8,231 nucleotides of DNA, from NCBI GenBank assembly GCA_009779595.1, contig WRDZ01000029.1:1-8231 (forward strand). The letters are read 5' to 3'. The notes beneath the pieces were generated by a model. It ran no database searches. It was not told where the DNA came from and saw only the letters and a program-made list of their open reading frames with translations. Below, in pieces: positions 1 to 7,199 of the stretch. The stretch is from Alphaproteobacteria bacterium (GTDB taxonomy: Bacteria; Pseudomonadota; Alphaproteobacteria; WRDZ01). Each line of letters begins with the position of its first letter. Positions within the stretch are counted from its first letter, which is position 1. The translations under genes and the position numbers were made by a program.

Positions 1-2135
1 AGCTGCCTCTGCAGATAGCTTATGGTCGGCTTGCGGTCGCGCCGGACAATGGCCACGGCTTGGCTGTAGATGTCCGCGCCGCCGCCTTCGCCGTCATCGC
101 CGAAACTGTCGGCTTCGGGGTCCGCGGTGACTTCCTGGCAGTACATCGGAGCCCCCTGTTTGCGCAGGAAATCGGTGACGCGCTGTATCTCGTCGTCGCT
201 GATGAACGGGCCGTGCAGGCGCACGGCCTTTTGGCCTGTGGGCATGTACAGCATGTCGCCGTGGCCAAGCAGGCTTTCGGCCCCCTGTTCGCCCAAAATC
301 GTGCGGCTGTCGATTTTGCTGGTCACATGGAAGCTTATGCGCGTGGGGAAATTGGCCTTTATCGTGCCCGTGATTACGTCCACGGACGGCCTTTGGGTAG
401 CCATTATAAGGTGTATCCCAGCAGCCCGCGCCATCTGGGCAAGGCGCTGTATAGCGGCCTCGACGTCCTTGCCGGCGACCAGCATCAGGTCGGCCATCTC
501 GTCAACGGCGATTACTATGTACGGCAGGCGCTTGGGCGGTATGTCCTGTTGCATCATCATGGGCTGGCCATCCTCGTCGAAACCGGTCTGCATGCTGAAG
601 GTCAGGCTTTCGCCCGCAGCCACGGCCGCGTCCACCTTGGCGTTGAACCCGTCAAGGTTGCGCACGCCAAGCCGGCTCATCATGCGATAGCGGCTCTCCA
701 TCTCGCGCACGGCCCATTTCAGCGCGACTATGGCCTTTGGCGACTCGGTCACCACGGGGGTCAAAAGGTGCGGGATGTCGTTATAGGCCGAAAACTCCAG
801 CATTTTCGGGTCGATAAGGATAAGGCGGCATTCGTCCGGGGTAAGCCTGTACAGCAGCGACATCAGCATCACGTTCATGGCAACGGACTTGCCGCTGCCC
901 GTGGTCCCGGCCACCAGCAGGTGAGGCATTTTTTCAAGGCCCACGAAAGCGGGCTTTCCGGCGATATCCTTGCCCAGGGCCAGGGTCAGCCGGTATCTGG
1001 GGTCGTCCATGAACTGTTCGGTGGCTAAAAGCTCTTTGACGAAAACGGTCTTGCGCCTGTCGTTGGGCAGCTCTATGCCCAAGGCGTTGCGGCCGGGGAT
1101 TACGGCGATGCGCACCGACACCACGCTTAAGCTGCGCGCCACATCGTCGGCCAGGCTGATGACGCGCGCGGTCTTGGTGCCGGCCGCGGGCTCGAACTCG
1201 TACAGGGTCACGACAGGCCCCGGGAAGAACGACAGCACGTGGCCTTTGACCCCGAACTCGGCCAGGGCGCGTTCAAGGCGGCGGGCGTTCTGTTCCAGCA
1301 TTTCCCTGGTGACGGTCAGGCTGTCGCCGCCCTTGGGGTTGTCAAGAAGGTCAAGGCCGGGCAGGTTGAAGCCGTGCTTTTGCGCGGGTTTGGGCATAGC
1401 GGCAACAGCGGCCGGACGGCTGCGTTCAACGGGCTGCGGCTTGCTTGGCCGCGCGGGTTTTGCGGGCGGCTCTTGCTTCTGCACGGTTATCTTGCGCGGC
1501 CATCTGCCGAAGCGCGCCAGGCTTACGATGGGGTAAACGGCCGCTTTCAGCAGGTTCCAAAGGTTGGTGGACAGGAAGAAGAAGTACAAGGCTCCGGTCA
1601 TCAGGGGGGCTGCCAGCGACCAGCCCAGATAGCTGTTGTCGCTGTGGATTATCTTCAGCCACGGCATAAGGAACAGAAGGTATTGCATCAACGCCCCGCC
1701 AAGCACGGCCGAGGCTTTGGGCGGCAGGTTCGCCAGCGCGACAAGCAGCAGTATCTGGGCGATAAGCATGGACGCAAAGCGTATGGCCGGGAAGGAGAAA
1801 CGCCGCCGCCGCAGGGCATACAGGGCCCATATGAAGGCGAAGGCCAGCGGCATTATCCATAATATGCCCGCGCTTTGCCATAAGAAGTCCGCGACGATTG
1901 CCCCGATGCGGCCCATTGGGTTGCGCACGCCGCCGGAGGTGGCCGAGTTCAGCGACGGGTCCCCGGGGTTGTATCCGGCCATTGCCACAAGGACAAAGCC
2001 AAGCGCAAGCGCCGTAAGCGCCGCAAAGCTGCGCCGCAGAAGGCGGAAGGCCGCCAGCCCGAACCGGCCAAGCGCGCCCAGGCCTGAACGGACGGGTTTT
2101 TGCTTTCTTTTGAAGTTTTTGCGTTTCCTAGGCAT
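1..2135 (-). CDS. ftsK: DNA translocase FtsK (C-terminus cut by window edge)
   Basis: Septum-anchored, ATP-driven double-stranded DNA pump that clears chromosome termini from the closing division septum and activates XerCD recombination at dif. About 712 residues are visible. A basic N-terminus leads into hydrophobic segments near residues 36-54, 88-108, 118-137 and 170-190, with the family-typical YNPGDPSLNSAT stretch at 55-66 after the first one. A short Pro/Lys/Arg linker (about 212-260) is followed by the motor: alpha domain from about 270, Walker A GTTGSGKS at 410-417, Walker B IVIAVDE at 540-546 and the ATQRPSVDVITG motif at 579-590. An acidic Gly-rich spacer (677-688) precedes ISYLQRQL, the start of the winged-helix gamma domain that reads KOPS signals; the rest of that domain lies beyond the left edge. 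The linker is far shorter than in E. coli FtsK, as in many alphaproteobacteria. The ATG at 2135 has no Shine-Dalgarno sequence; it was chosen because the protein from there has a complete normal N-terminus. Confidence 0.97.
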   Translation of the reverse strand, partial: MPRKRKNFKRKQKPVRSGLGALGRFGLAAFRLLRRSFAALTALALGFVLVAMAGYNPGDPSLNSATSGGVRNPMGRIGAIVADFLWQSAGILWIMPLAFAFIWALYALRRRRFSFPAIRFASMLIAQILLLVALANLPPKASAVLGGALMQYLLFLMPWLKIIHSDNSYLGWSLAAPLMTGALYFFFLSTNLWNLLKAAVYPIVSLARFGRWPRKITVQKQEPPAKPARPSKPQPVERSRPAAVAAMPKPAQKHGFNLPGLDLLDNPKGGDSLTVTREMLEQNARRLERALAEFGVKGHVLSFFPGPVVTLYEFEPAAGTKTARVISLADDVARSLSVVSVRIAVIPGRNALGIELPNDRRKTVFVKELLATEQFMDDPRYRLTLALGKDIAGKPAFVGLEKMPHLLVAGTTGSGKSVAMNVMLMSLLYRLTPDECRLILIDPKMLEFSAYNDIPHLLTPVVTESPKAIVALKWAVREMESRYRMMSRLGVRNLDGFNAKVDAAVAAGESLTFSMQTGFDEDGQPMMMQQDIPPKRLPYIVIAVDEMADLMLVAGKDVEAAIQRLAQMARAAGIHLIMATQRPSVDVITGTIKANFPTRISFHVTSKIDSRTILGEQGAESLLGHGDMLYMPTGQKAVRLHGPFISDDEIQRVTDFLRKQGAPMYCQEVTADPEADSFGDDGEGGGADIYSQAVAIVRRDRKPTISYLQRQ

Positions 2136-2142
2136 AATACTG

Positions 2143-2171
2143 ATGATACGCGCAAACGCCCGAAAAATCAA
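2143..2171 (-). promoter_or_regulatory. Putative sigma70-type promoter for ftsK
   Basis: Reading the minus strand there is TTGATT (2171-2166), a 17-nt spacer and TATCAT (2148-2143), matching the consensus boxes 4/6 and 5/6. Only 7 nt separate the -10 box from the ftsK ATG, which would put the transcription start at or next to the A of the ATG. Together with the absent ribosome binding site this suggests a leaderless message. The call rests on visual matching only. Confidence 0.5.
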
Positions 2172-2190
2172 CCGGCAAAAAACATAAGGT

Positions 2191-2219
2191 TTGACAAGAT
2201 TTTGGAATCAGGCTAGATT
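2191..2219 (+). promoter_or_regulatory. Putative sigma70-type promoter for the skp-lpx operon
   Basis: A perfect TTGACA -35 box (2191-2196) is followed by a 17-nt spacer and TAGATT (2214-2219, 4/6 to consensus). Initiation would fall near 2226, leaving a leader of about 35 nt before the skp ATG. The -35 boxes of this promoter and of the divergent ftsK promoter are 19 bp apart, so one regulator or local supercoiling could affect both. Confidence 0.65.
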
Positions 2220-2260
2220 ATACCAAGTTTCAACTTTTTGGACCGGAAAGGAATTTGACG

Positions 2261-2788
2261 ATGAAGAAGCTTTTATTGGCCGCCGCGCTTGTCGCATTTG
2301 CAGGCTCGGCCATGGCGCAGGATTTGAAGGTTGGCGTTGTGGACCTGGCCAAGGTGCAGGAAAACTCGACGGTGTTCAGGGACTTCGCCAAGCGCCGCGA
2401 CGCCATGTTGGCCGAGCTGCGGGCCGAAGGGGAAAAGGCCGACAGGGAGCTTGCCGCCGCCCAGCAAAAGCTGATGAGCGAAAGGGCCTCTGTTTCGGAA
2501 GAAGAATTCAACAGGCGCGCCACCCAGTTCACCGAAAGCGTAAGGACCGCCCAGGAAAGGCTGGTGGAAAGGACCCGCGCCATGGAAGAAAGGGCCAAGA
2601 AGGATTTCACCGAACTGACCGAAGGCAGGCTGCAGCCGGTCATAAACACGATTGCCCGCAGCCAGAACCTGAACCTTGTCCTGACTTCCGCGGCCGTGCT
2701 CCACAGCGATTCCAGCATGGACATAACCGACCAGGTCATAAAGCAGCTTGACGCAGGCGCGCCGCGCCCGCCGCGTACACGCAGGTAA
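2261..2788 (+). CDS. skp: OmpH/Skp family periplasmic chaperone
   Basis: Periplasmic holdase that binds unfolded outer membrane proteins leaving the Sec translocon and keeps them soluble on the way to the BAM complex. The 175-residue product starts with a clear signal peptide: two Lys, a hydrophobic core LLLAAALVAFAG, and a likely signal peptidase I site after SAMA, giving mature Gln20. GVVDLAKV (25-32) is the family's first strand. Residues about 40-125 are charged, Ala/Glu/Arg-rich and helical, matching the coiled-coil tentacles, and LQPVINTIARSQNLNLVL (124-141) is the returning core strand region. The protein ends in an unusual Pro/Arg-rich tail, GAPRPPRTRR. The ATG at 2261 has AAAGGA eight nt upstream; an in-frame TTG six bases earlier is less likely. 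First gene of the operon, six nt ahead of lpxD. Ten of its 19 Arg codons are AGG and three of four Ile codons are ATA. Confidence 0.92.
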   Translation: MKKLLLAAALVAFAGSAMAQDLKVGVVDLAKVQENSTVFRDFAKRRDAMLAELRAEGEKADRELAAAQQKLMSERASVSEEEFNRRATQFTESVRTAQERLVERTRAMEERAKKDFTELTEGRLQPVINTIARSQNLNLVLTSAAVLHSDSSMDITDQVIKQLDAGAPRPPRTRR

Positions 2789-2794
2789 CGTGCC

Positions 2795-3874
2795 ATGGCC
2801 GACAACCGTTTCTTTTCAAAACAGGGGCCGTTCACGCTGGCGCAGATAGCCGCCGGGTGCGAGGCTGTGGTTTGCAACCCCGAAGATGCCGGGTTCCAAG
2901 TGTCGGACGTGGCCAACCTTTTGTCCGCCACTGAATCGGATTTGGGGTATCTGGCCCCCGGGCGGCTGATAAACGGGACAAGCGGCGTGAACACCATAGA
3001 CCCGAAAATCATGCAGCAGTTCGAAGCGTGCAAAGCCGGGGCTTTGATTGTCCCCGAAGGCCTGCTTGAGGTCCTGCCCAAAGGCCGCATGAAATACCTG
3101 ACAAGCAAAGAGCCTTCGCGCTCGTTCGCCTTGGCGCAGGTCATGTTCTATGCCTTCGAACAGGGCGACGGGCAGATTCACTCCACGGCGGCCGTCGACA
3201 AAAGCGCGAAGCTTGGCAAGAACGTCAGGGTCGGGGCGTACGCGGTCATAGAGGCCGACGCGGAAATAGGCGAGGGCACCATCGTGGACGCGCTTGCGTT
3301 CATCGGCCACGGCGTGAAGCTTGGGTCGTTCTGCCGGGTCGGCCCGCATGCCTCGGTGTCGCACTGCCTGGCCGGCGACAAGGTGATATTTTATCCGGGC
3401 TGCCGCATAGGCCAGCCGGGGTTCGGGTTTACGTTCACCCCGTCCGGGTTCATGACCATACCCCAGCTTGGGCGGGTCATAATCGGCGACGACGTGGAAA
3501 TCGGGGCCAATTCTACGGTCGACCGCGGGCACCTGGAAGACACGCTTATAGGCAGCGGCAGCCGCATCGACAACCTGGTGATGATAGCGCACAACGTCAA
3601 GGTGGGCAAGACCAACGCCATTGCCGCGCAGGCGGGGATTTCGGGCTCGGCCAAGTTCGAGGACTTTGTCGCGGTCGGCGGCCAGGCCGGGATTGCGGGC
3701 CATCTTAAGGTCGGCATGGGCGCCAGGATAGGCCCGCAGGCCGGGGTGATGCGCGATATTCCGGCAGGAGCCGAGGTGATGGGCTCTCCGGCCATGCCGT
3801 CGAACAAATTTTTCCGCCAGGTTGCGGCTCTGTCAAGACTGGCGAAAGGCGAGGGTAAAAATGGAAAAAACTGA
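2795..3874 (+). CDS. lpxD: UDP-3-O-(3-hydroxyacyl)glucosamine N-acyltransferase LpxD
   Basis: Transfers a 3-hydroxyacyl chain from acyl-ACP to the 2-amino group of UDP-3-O-acylglucosamine, the third step of lipid A synthesis, in the cytoplasm. The 359-residue length is normal for alphaproteobacterial LpxD. The N-terminal uridine-binding domain (about 8-115) is followed by hexapeptide repeats of the left-handed beta-helix (about 130-320), for example the IGEGTIVDA, IGDDVEIGA and VGGQAGIAG coils, and a short C-terminal helix. Family signatures are GQPGFGF (206-212), IGANSTVDRG (236-245) and IDNLVMIAHNVKVG (258-271), whose His266 corresponds to the catalytic His239 of E. coli. The ATG at 2795 has an AGGT partly inside the skp stop codon as its ribosome site. 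The 3' end overlaps fabZ by 14 nt. Confidence 0.97.
   Translation: MADNRFFSKQGPFTLAQIAAGCEAVVCNPEDAGFQVSDVANLLSATESDLGYLAPGRLINGTSGVNTIDPKIMQQFEACKAGALIVPEGLLEVLPKGRMKYLTSKEPSRSFALAQVMFYAFEQGDGQIHSTAAVDKSAKLGKNVRVGAYAVIEADAEIGEGTIVDALAFIGHGVKLGSFCRVGPHASVSHCLAGDKVIFYPGCRIGQPGFGFTFTPSGFMTIPQLGRVIIGDDVEIGANSTVDRGHLEDTLIGSGSRIDNLVMIAHNVKVGKTNAIAAQAGISGSAKFEDFVAVGGQAGIAGHLKVGMGARIGPQAGVMRDIPAGAEVMGSPAMPSNKFFRQVAALSRLAKGEGKNGKN
3851..3856 (+). promoter_or_regulatory. Ribosome binding site for fabZ inside lpxD
   Basis: GAGGGT lies five to six bases ahead of ATG 3861 and within the last codons of lpxD. It fixes the fabZ start at 3861, not at the further-upstream in-frame alternative codon near 3822, which has no such site. 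Confidence 0.7.
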
Positions 3875-4367
3875 GAATGGCATGACCGGGTATGACATAG
3901 AAAACATCAGCATAAACCGGATAAGCAAGCTGCTGCCGCACCGTTATCCTTTCCTGCTGGTGGACAAGGTCGTGAACGTAAAGCTTGGGCACAGCGGGGT
4001 CGGCATCAAGAACGTCACCATGAACGAGCAGTTTTTCACCGGCCACTTCCCGGGCCACCCGATAATGCCCGGGGTGCTGATAATCGAGGCCATGGCCCAG
4101 ACCGCCGGGATAGTCGCTCTGGAAACCCTGGGCGCGGCGCAGAACCTGGACATTGAAAATGGAAGCGAACTGCTTGTTTATTTCATGAGCATCGACGAAG
4201 CCAAGTTCCGCAAGCCCGTCGGCCCCGGCGACCAGCTGATGATGCATGTGACGCTTGAACGCCAGCGCGGTCCGGTATGGCGGTTCAGGTGCGAGGCGCG
4301 CGTGGACGGGGTGCTGACCACCGAAGCCACGGTGACCGCGATGATAGGCAATAAGACAGACAAATAA
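3861..4367 (+). CDS. fabZ: 3-hydroxyacyl-ACP dehydratase FabZ
   Basis: Dehydrates 3-hydroxyacyl-ACP to trans-2-enoyl-ACP in the fatty acid elongation cycle and so competes with LpxA and LpxD for 3-hydroxyacyl-ACP. The 168-residue hot-dog-fold protein has LLPHRYPFLLVD (24-35), the core motif GHFPGHPIMPG (61-71) with catalytic His62, and VLIIEAMAQTAG (72-83) with catalytic Glu76; FRKPVGPGDQL (116-126) closes the fold. It is slightly longer than the usual 150 or so residues because of about 15 polar N-terminal residues; a second ATG at 3882 would shorten this. Translation starts inside lpxD, so the two are probably translationally coupled. FabZ rather than FabA is supported by the lipid A operon setting and the motif spelling. 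Confidence 0.96.
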   Translation: MEKTENGMTGYDIENISINRISKLLPHRYPFLLVDKVVNVKLGHSGVGIKNVTMNEQFFTGHFPGHPIMPGVLIIEAMAQTAGIVALETLGAAQNLDIENGSELLVYFMSIDEAKFRKPVGPGDQLMMHVTLERQRGPVWRFRCEARVDGVLTTEATVTAMIGNKTDK

Positions 4368-4380
4368 AGGGATAGCTATA

Positions 4381-5184
4381 ATGAGCAAAAAAATCCACTC
4401 TTCCGCGATAGTCGATGCCGGCGCGCAGCTTGGCGACGACGTCGAGATAGGGCCGTTCTGCATTGTCGGCCCAAAGGTCAGGCTTGGCGACGGCTGCCGT
4501 TTGATGTCGCACGTGGTCATCGACGGCGAAACTGTTGCCGGCCGGAACAACCTGTTTTTCCCCGGGGCGGCCATCGGCCTGGTGTCGCAGGACATCAAAA
4601 GCCTGAAAGACCCGGTGGGGCGCCTGGTCATCGGCGACAACAACACTTTCCGCGAGAACACCACCATGCACCCCGGCACAACGAAATCGCGCGGCGAAAC
4701 GACCATCGGCAACGACAACTTTTTCCTTGTGAACTCGCACGTGGGGCACGACTGCCAGATAGGCAATAACATCACCCTTTCCAACAACAGCTGCATCGCC
4801 GGGCACTGCGTGCTGGAAGACCGCGTGATTGTCGGCGGCAACTCGGCCGTGCACCAGTTCTGCCGCCTGGGCGAGGGCTCGATGATAGGTGGGCTTTCAG
4901 GTATAAAGGACGACCTGATACCATTCGGCATGGTCTTCGGCGTGTCCGAGCTTATCGGCCTGAACCTTGTGGGCCTGAAGCGCCGCGGGTATGAAGCGGA
5001 TACGATTAACCCGCTGCTGCAGGCGTACAAGCAGCTGTTCGGCAGGGAAGGCACGCTTAAAGAGCGGGTGCAGAAAGTGAAGGAAAGCTATCCCGACAAC
5101 GTGCTGGTCCAGAAAATCATCGCATTCATGGAAGCAGGGCAGGACCGCGGGTTCTGCCAGCCTTCTGCGGCAGGCAGGGAATAA
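4381..5184 (+). CDS. lpxA: Acyl-ACP--UDP-N-acetylglucosamine O-acyltransferase LpxA
   Basis: Catalyses the first step of lipid A synthesis, moving a 3-hydroxyacyl chain from ACP to the 3-OH of UDP-GlcNAc. The 267 residues fit the family. An N-terminal left-handed beta-helix of hexapeptide repeats (about 5-185) is followed by a C-terminal helical domain. SHVGHDC (119-125) carries His123, equivalent to catalytic His125 of E. coli; His120, His142 and His158 match E. coli His122, His144 and His160 with a constant offset of two. Gly171 sits at the chain-length ruler position (Gly173 in E. coli). Further signatures are NSAVHQFC (154-161), GLKRRG (198-203) and the RGFCQP tail. The ATG has AAAGGGA eight bases upstream, 13 nt after the fabZ stop. 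Confidence 0.97.
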   Translation: MSKKIHSSAIVDAGAQLGDDVEIGPFCIVGPKVRLGDGCRLMSHVVIDGETVAGRNNLFFPGAAIGLVSQDIKSLKDPVGRLVIGDNNTFRENTTMHPGTTKSRGETTIGNDNFFLVNSHVGHDCQIGNNITLSNNSCIAGHCVLEDRVIVGGNSAVHQFCRLGEGSMIGGLSGIKDDLIPFGMVFGVSELIGLNLVGLKRRGYEADTINPLLQAYKQLFGREGTLKERVQKVKESYPDNVLVQKIIAFMEAGQDRGFCQPSAAGRE

Positions 5185-5190
5185 GGCTGG

Positions 5191-6027
5191 GTGGCCGGGG
5201 CTGTGGAAAAAATCGCGCTGGTTGCCGGAGACACCGGACTGCCCGACGCAGTGGCCCAAAGCCTTGACGCGGCGGGCGCGGACTTCATGGTGTTCCCCAT
5301 ACGCGGCCACGCTGGCCCGGAAATGATGAACCGCGGCAAGGACAACGTTTTCCGCATCGGCAACGCGGCCGCGACTTTGCGCAAAATGAAAAGGCTGGGG
5401 ATAACGCAGATTGTCATGGCCGGAGGCTTGCGCCGCCCCACTCTGCGCGAAATATGGCCCAGTTTGGGGACCTTAAGGATTATGATTGTCATCGGGCTTA
5501 AGGCCTTGCGCCTTGGCGACGACGGGCTTTTAAGCGGGATTGCGCAGTACCTTGAAAAACAGGGCATGGCGGTGCGGGGCATCGCCCAGGTCGCGCCGCA
5601 GCTGATAACGGTGCGCGGAGAGTACGGCAAATACGGCTGGGAAAAATACATGGACGACATAAAGCGCGGCTTTGCCGTTGCCAAAGAGCTGGGCCGCCTT
5701 GACGTCGGCCAAAGCGTAGTGGTGCAGCAGGGCCTTGTGCTGGGGCTGGAAGGCATCGAGGGCACGGACAGCCTGATAAAACGCTGCGGCGGATTAAGGC
5801 GCAAAGGGCCCGGCCCGGTGCTGGTCAAGACATGCAAGCCCGGGCAGGACCGCAGGATTGACCTGCCCACCATCGGGGCGACCACCGTGCTTAACGCGCG
5901 CGACGCGGGGTTTGCGGGCATAGCCATAGAAGCCGGAGCCGCGATTATGGTGGACTTCGGCCAGATGGTTGCCAGCGCCGACAAATACGGCCTTTTTATT
6001 GTGGGGGTAACTGATGAAGACCTATAA
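5191..6027 (+). CDS. lpxI: UDP-2,3-diacylglucosamine pyrophosphatase LpxI
   Basis: Hydrolyses UDP-2,3-diacylglucosamine to lipid X and UMP at the inner membrane surface; it is the alphaproteobacterial replacement for LpxH (formerly DUF1009). In 278 residues, IALVAGDTGLP (8-18) opens the N-terminal domain, MAGGLRRPTL (76-85) and LGDDGLLSGI (108-117) follow, and the C-terminal domain has DVGQSVVV (171-178), the acidic EGTD (190-193), VKTCKPGQD (212-220) and DLPTIGATTV (224-233). These motifs and the place between lpxA and lpxB make the call firm. No ATG fits. GTG 5191 is preferred, with AGGGA about ten bases and AAGG four bases upstream; in-frame GTG 5203 is the alternative and would remove only four residues. 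The 3' end overlaps lpxB by 14 nt. Confidence 0.95.
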   Translation: MAGAVEKIALVAGDTGLPDAVAQSLDAAGADFMVFPIRGHAGPEMMNRGKDNVFRIGNAAATLRKMKRLGITQIVMAGGLRRPTLREIWPSLGTLRIMIVIGLKALRLGDDGLLSGIAQYLEKQGMAVRGIAQVAPQLITVRGEYGKYGWEKYMDDIKRGFAVAKELGRLDVGQSVVVQQGLVLGLEGIEGTDSLIKRCGGLRRKGPGPVLVKTCKPGQDRRIDLPTIGATTVLNARDAGFAGIAIEAGAAIMVDFGQMVASADKYGLFIVGVTDEDL

Positions 6028-7189
6028 AATCTACTTTGTCGTGGGAGAGCCTTCAGGCGACCTTCTGGCCGCCCGGCTTATAAAGGCCCTGAACGAAATG
6101 GACAACGTGAAGTTCAAGTTTTACGGCATCGGCGGCGAGGCCATGCGCGCGCAGGGGTTCAAGTCGCTGTTCGACAACTCGCTGCTGGCAAGGATGGGCT
6201 TCTTCGAAGTCCTGCCCGCAGTGCCCAAAATCCTGCGCCGCATCGGCCAGCTTATCGAGGACATCAAAAGCGTGCAGCCGGACATAGTGGTGACCGTTGA
6301 CAGCTATAGCTTTGCCATCAGCGTCATCAAGCGCATAAAGCAGGCGAAAATCGACGCGCCCATAGTCCACTATGTGGCTCCGCAGGTGTGGGCGTGGCGC
6401 GGCAGCCGGGTTAAGAAGCTTAAAGGGCTTATCGACCACCTGCTGACGATACTGCCGGGCGAACCCAAGCTGTTCGAAGGCTATGTGCCCGCGACCTTCG
6501 TTGGCCACCCGTCGATTGAGCGCTGCAAGATAGACAAGGCTCAGGCCCAGGCTTTGCGCGCCAAATACGGCATAGGCAGGGGCGACAAGCTGCTTTGCGT
6601 GCTGCCGGGTTCGCGCACAAGCGAGGTCAAATACCTGCTGCCCGTTCTGACCAGGACCGTCAACCAGCTGGCCAAGACCAACAAGAACCTGTACGTGGTG
6701 GTGCCCAGCGTGACCACGGTCGCCGGCAAGGTCGCCGGCGCCATACGCCGCTGGAAGCTGCCGACCATAATGGTCATGGGCGAAGAGGACCGGTACAACG
6801 CCTTCGTGGCTTCGGACGTCGCGGTCGCCGCATCGGGCACCGTGTCGCTTGAGCTTGCGGTCTGCAAGGTGCCGCACATCATCATATACAAGGTGAACCG
6901 CGCCACGGCATACCTGGCGCGCAAAGTGCTGAAGATAAAATACGTGAACCTGATAAACATCCTTCAGAAACGCGAAATCATCCCCGAGCTTCTGCAGGAA
7001 AAATGCACTCCAGCGAACATCGCCGCGCATATCGGGATACTTCTGAACGACGACGCGGCGCGGGGCACCCAGATAAAGCAGGCCACTGCCGCCATGCAGC
7101 TTTTGCGCAACCGCGACGACATCATGCCGTCGCAAAAGGCAGCCGCGGTGATAATGCAGGTGCTTAAAGACTCGGGTGCGAAAAAGTGA
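6014..7189 (+). CDS. lpxB: Lipid-A-disaccharide synthase LpxB
   Basis: Peripheral membrane glycosyltransferase (GT19, GT-B fold) joining lipid X to UDP-2,3-diacylglucosamine to form the beta-1,6 disaccharide of lipid A. The 391 residues match the family. Visible motifs: GEPSGDLLAARL (11-22), MGFFEVLP (61-68), VDSYSF (95-100) with Asp96 at the place of E. coli Asp98, HYVAPQVWAWR (119-129), FVGHPS (162-167), LPGSRTSEV (197-205) with Arg201 equivalent to E. coli Arg201, and the donor-site ASGTVSLELA (273-282). VDSYSF departs from the common IDxPDF form of that loop. The ATG lies five bases after GGGGGT and within the end of lpxI, suggesting coupled translation. Last gene of the operon; its stop is 10 bp from that of the opposing gene. 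Confidence 0.97.
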   Translation: MKTYKIYFVVGEPSGDLLAARLIKALNEMDNVKFKFYGIGGEAMRAQGFKSLFDNSLLARMGFFEVLPAVPKILRRIGQLIEDIKSVQPDIVVTVDSYSFAISVIKRIKQAKIDAPIVHYVAPQVWAWRGSRVKKLKGLIDHLLTILPGEPKLFEGYVPATFVGHPSIERCKIDKAQAQALRAKYGIGRGDKLLCVLPGSRTSEVKYLLPVLTRTVNQLAKTNKNLYVVVPSVTTVAGKVAGAIRRWKLPTIMVMGEEDRYNAFVASDVAVAASGTVSLELAVCKVPHIIIYKVNRATAYLARKVLKIKYVNLINILQKREIIPELLQEKCTPANIAAHIGILLNDDAARGTQIKQATAAMQLLRNRDDIMPSQKAAAVIMQVLKDSGAKK

Positions 7190-7199
7190 CGCCGCCCGC

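Noticed and set aside
60..1028. Long plus-strand open frame (322 aa) opposite ftsK
   Set aside because: Antisense shadow of the FtsK motor domain, which carries Walker A and B motifs on the minus strand. The plus-strand product is His/Gly/Ala-rich with no recognisable fold, as expected from GC-rich antisense frames.
2200..2242. Direct repeat TTTTGGA at 2200-2206 and 2236-2242
   Set aside because: Seven bases of low complexity spaced 36 bp apart in an AT-rich leader; chance is a sufficient explanation.
2255..2260. TTG at 2255 as the skp start
   Set aside because: ATG 2261 is better placed for the AAAGGA site and gives a standard signal peptide start.
2230..3703. Minus-strand open frames of 304 and 295 aa opposite skp and lpxD
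   Set aside because: Shadows of genes with intact family motifs on the plus strand; the two frames also overlap each other.
3705..5054. Minus-strand open frame of 449 aa
   Set aside because: Lies opposite the well-supported lpxD end, fabZ and lpxA. Composition is biased to Pro, Ser, Arg and Thr, and no ribosome site or motif was seen.
6053..7135. Minus-strand open frame of 360 aa opposite lpxB
   Set aside because: Antisense of LpxB, whose catalytic motifs are all in frame on the plus strand.
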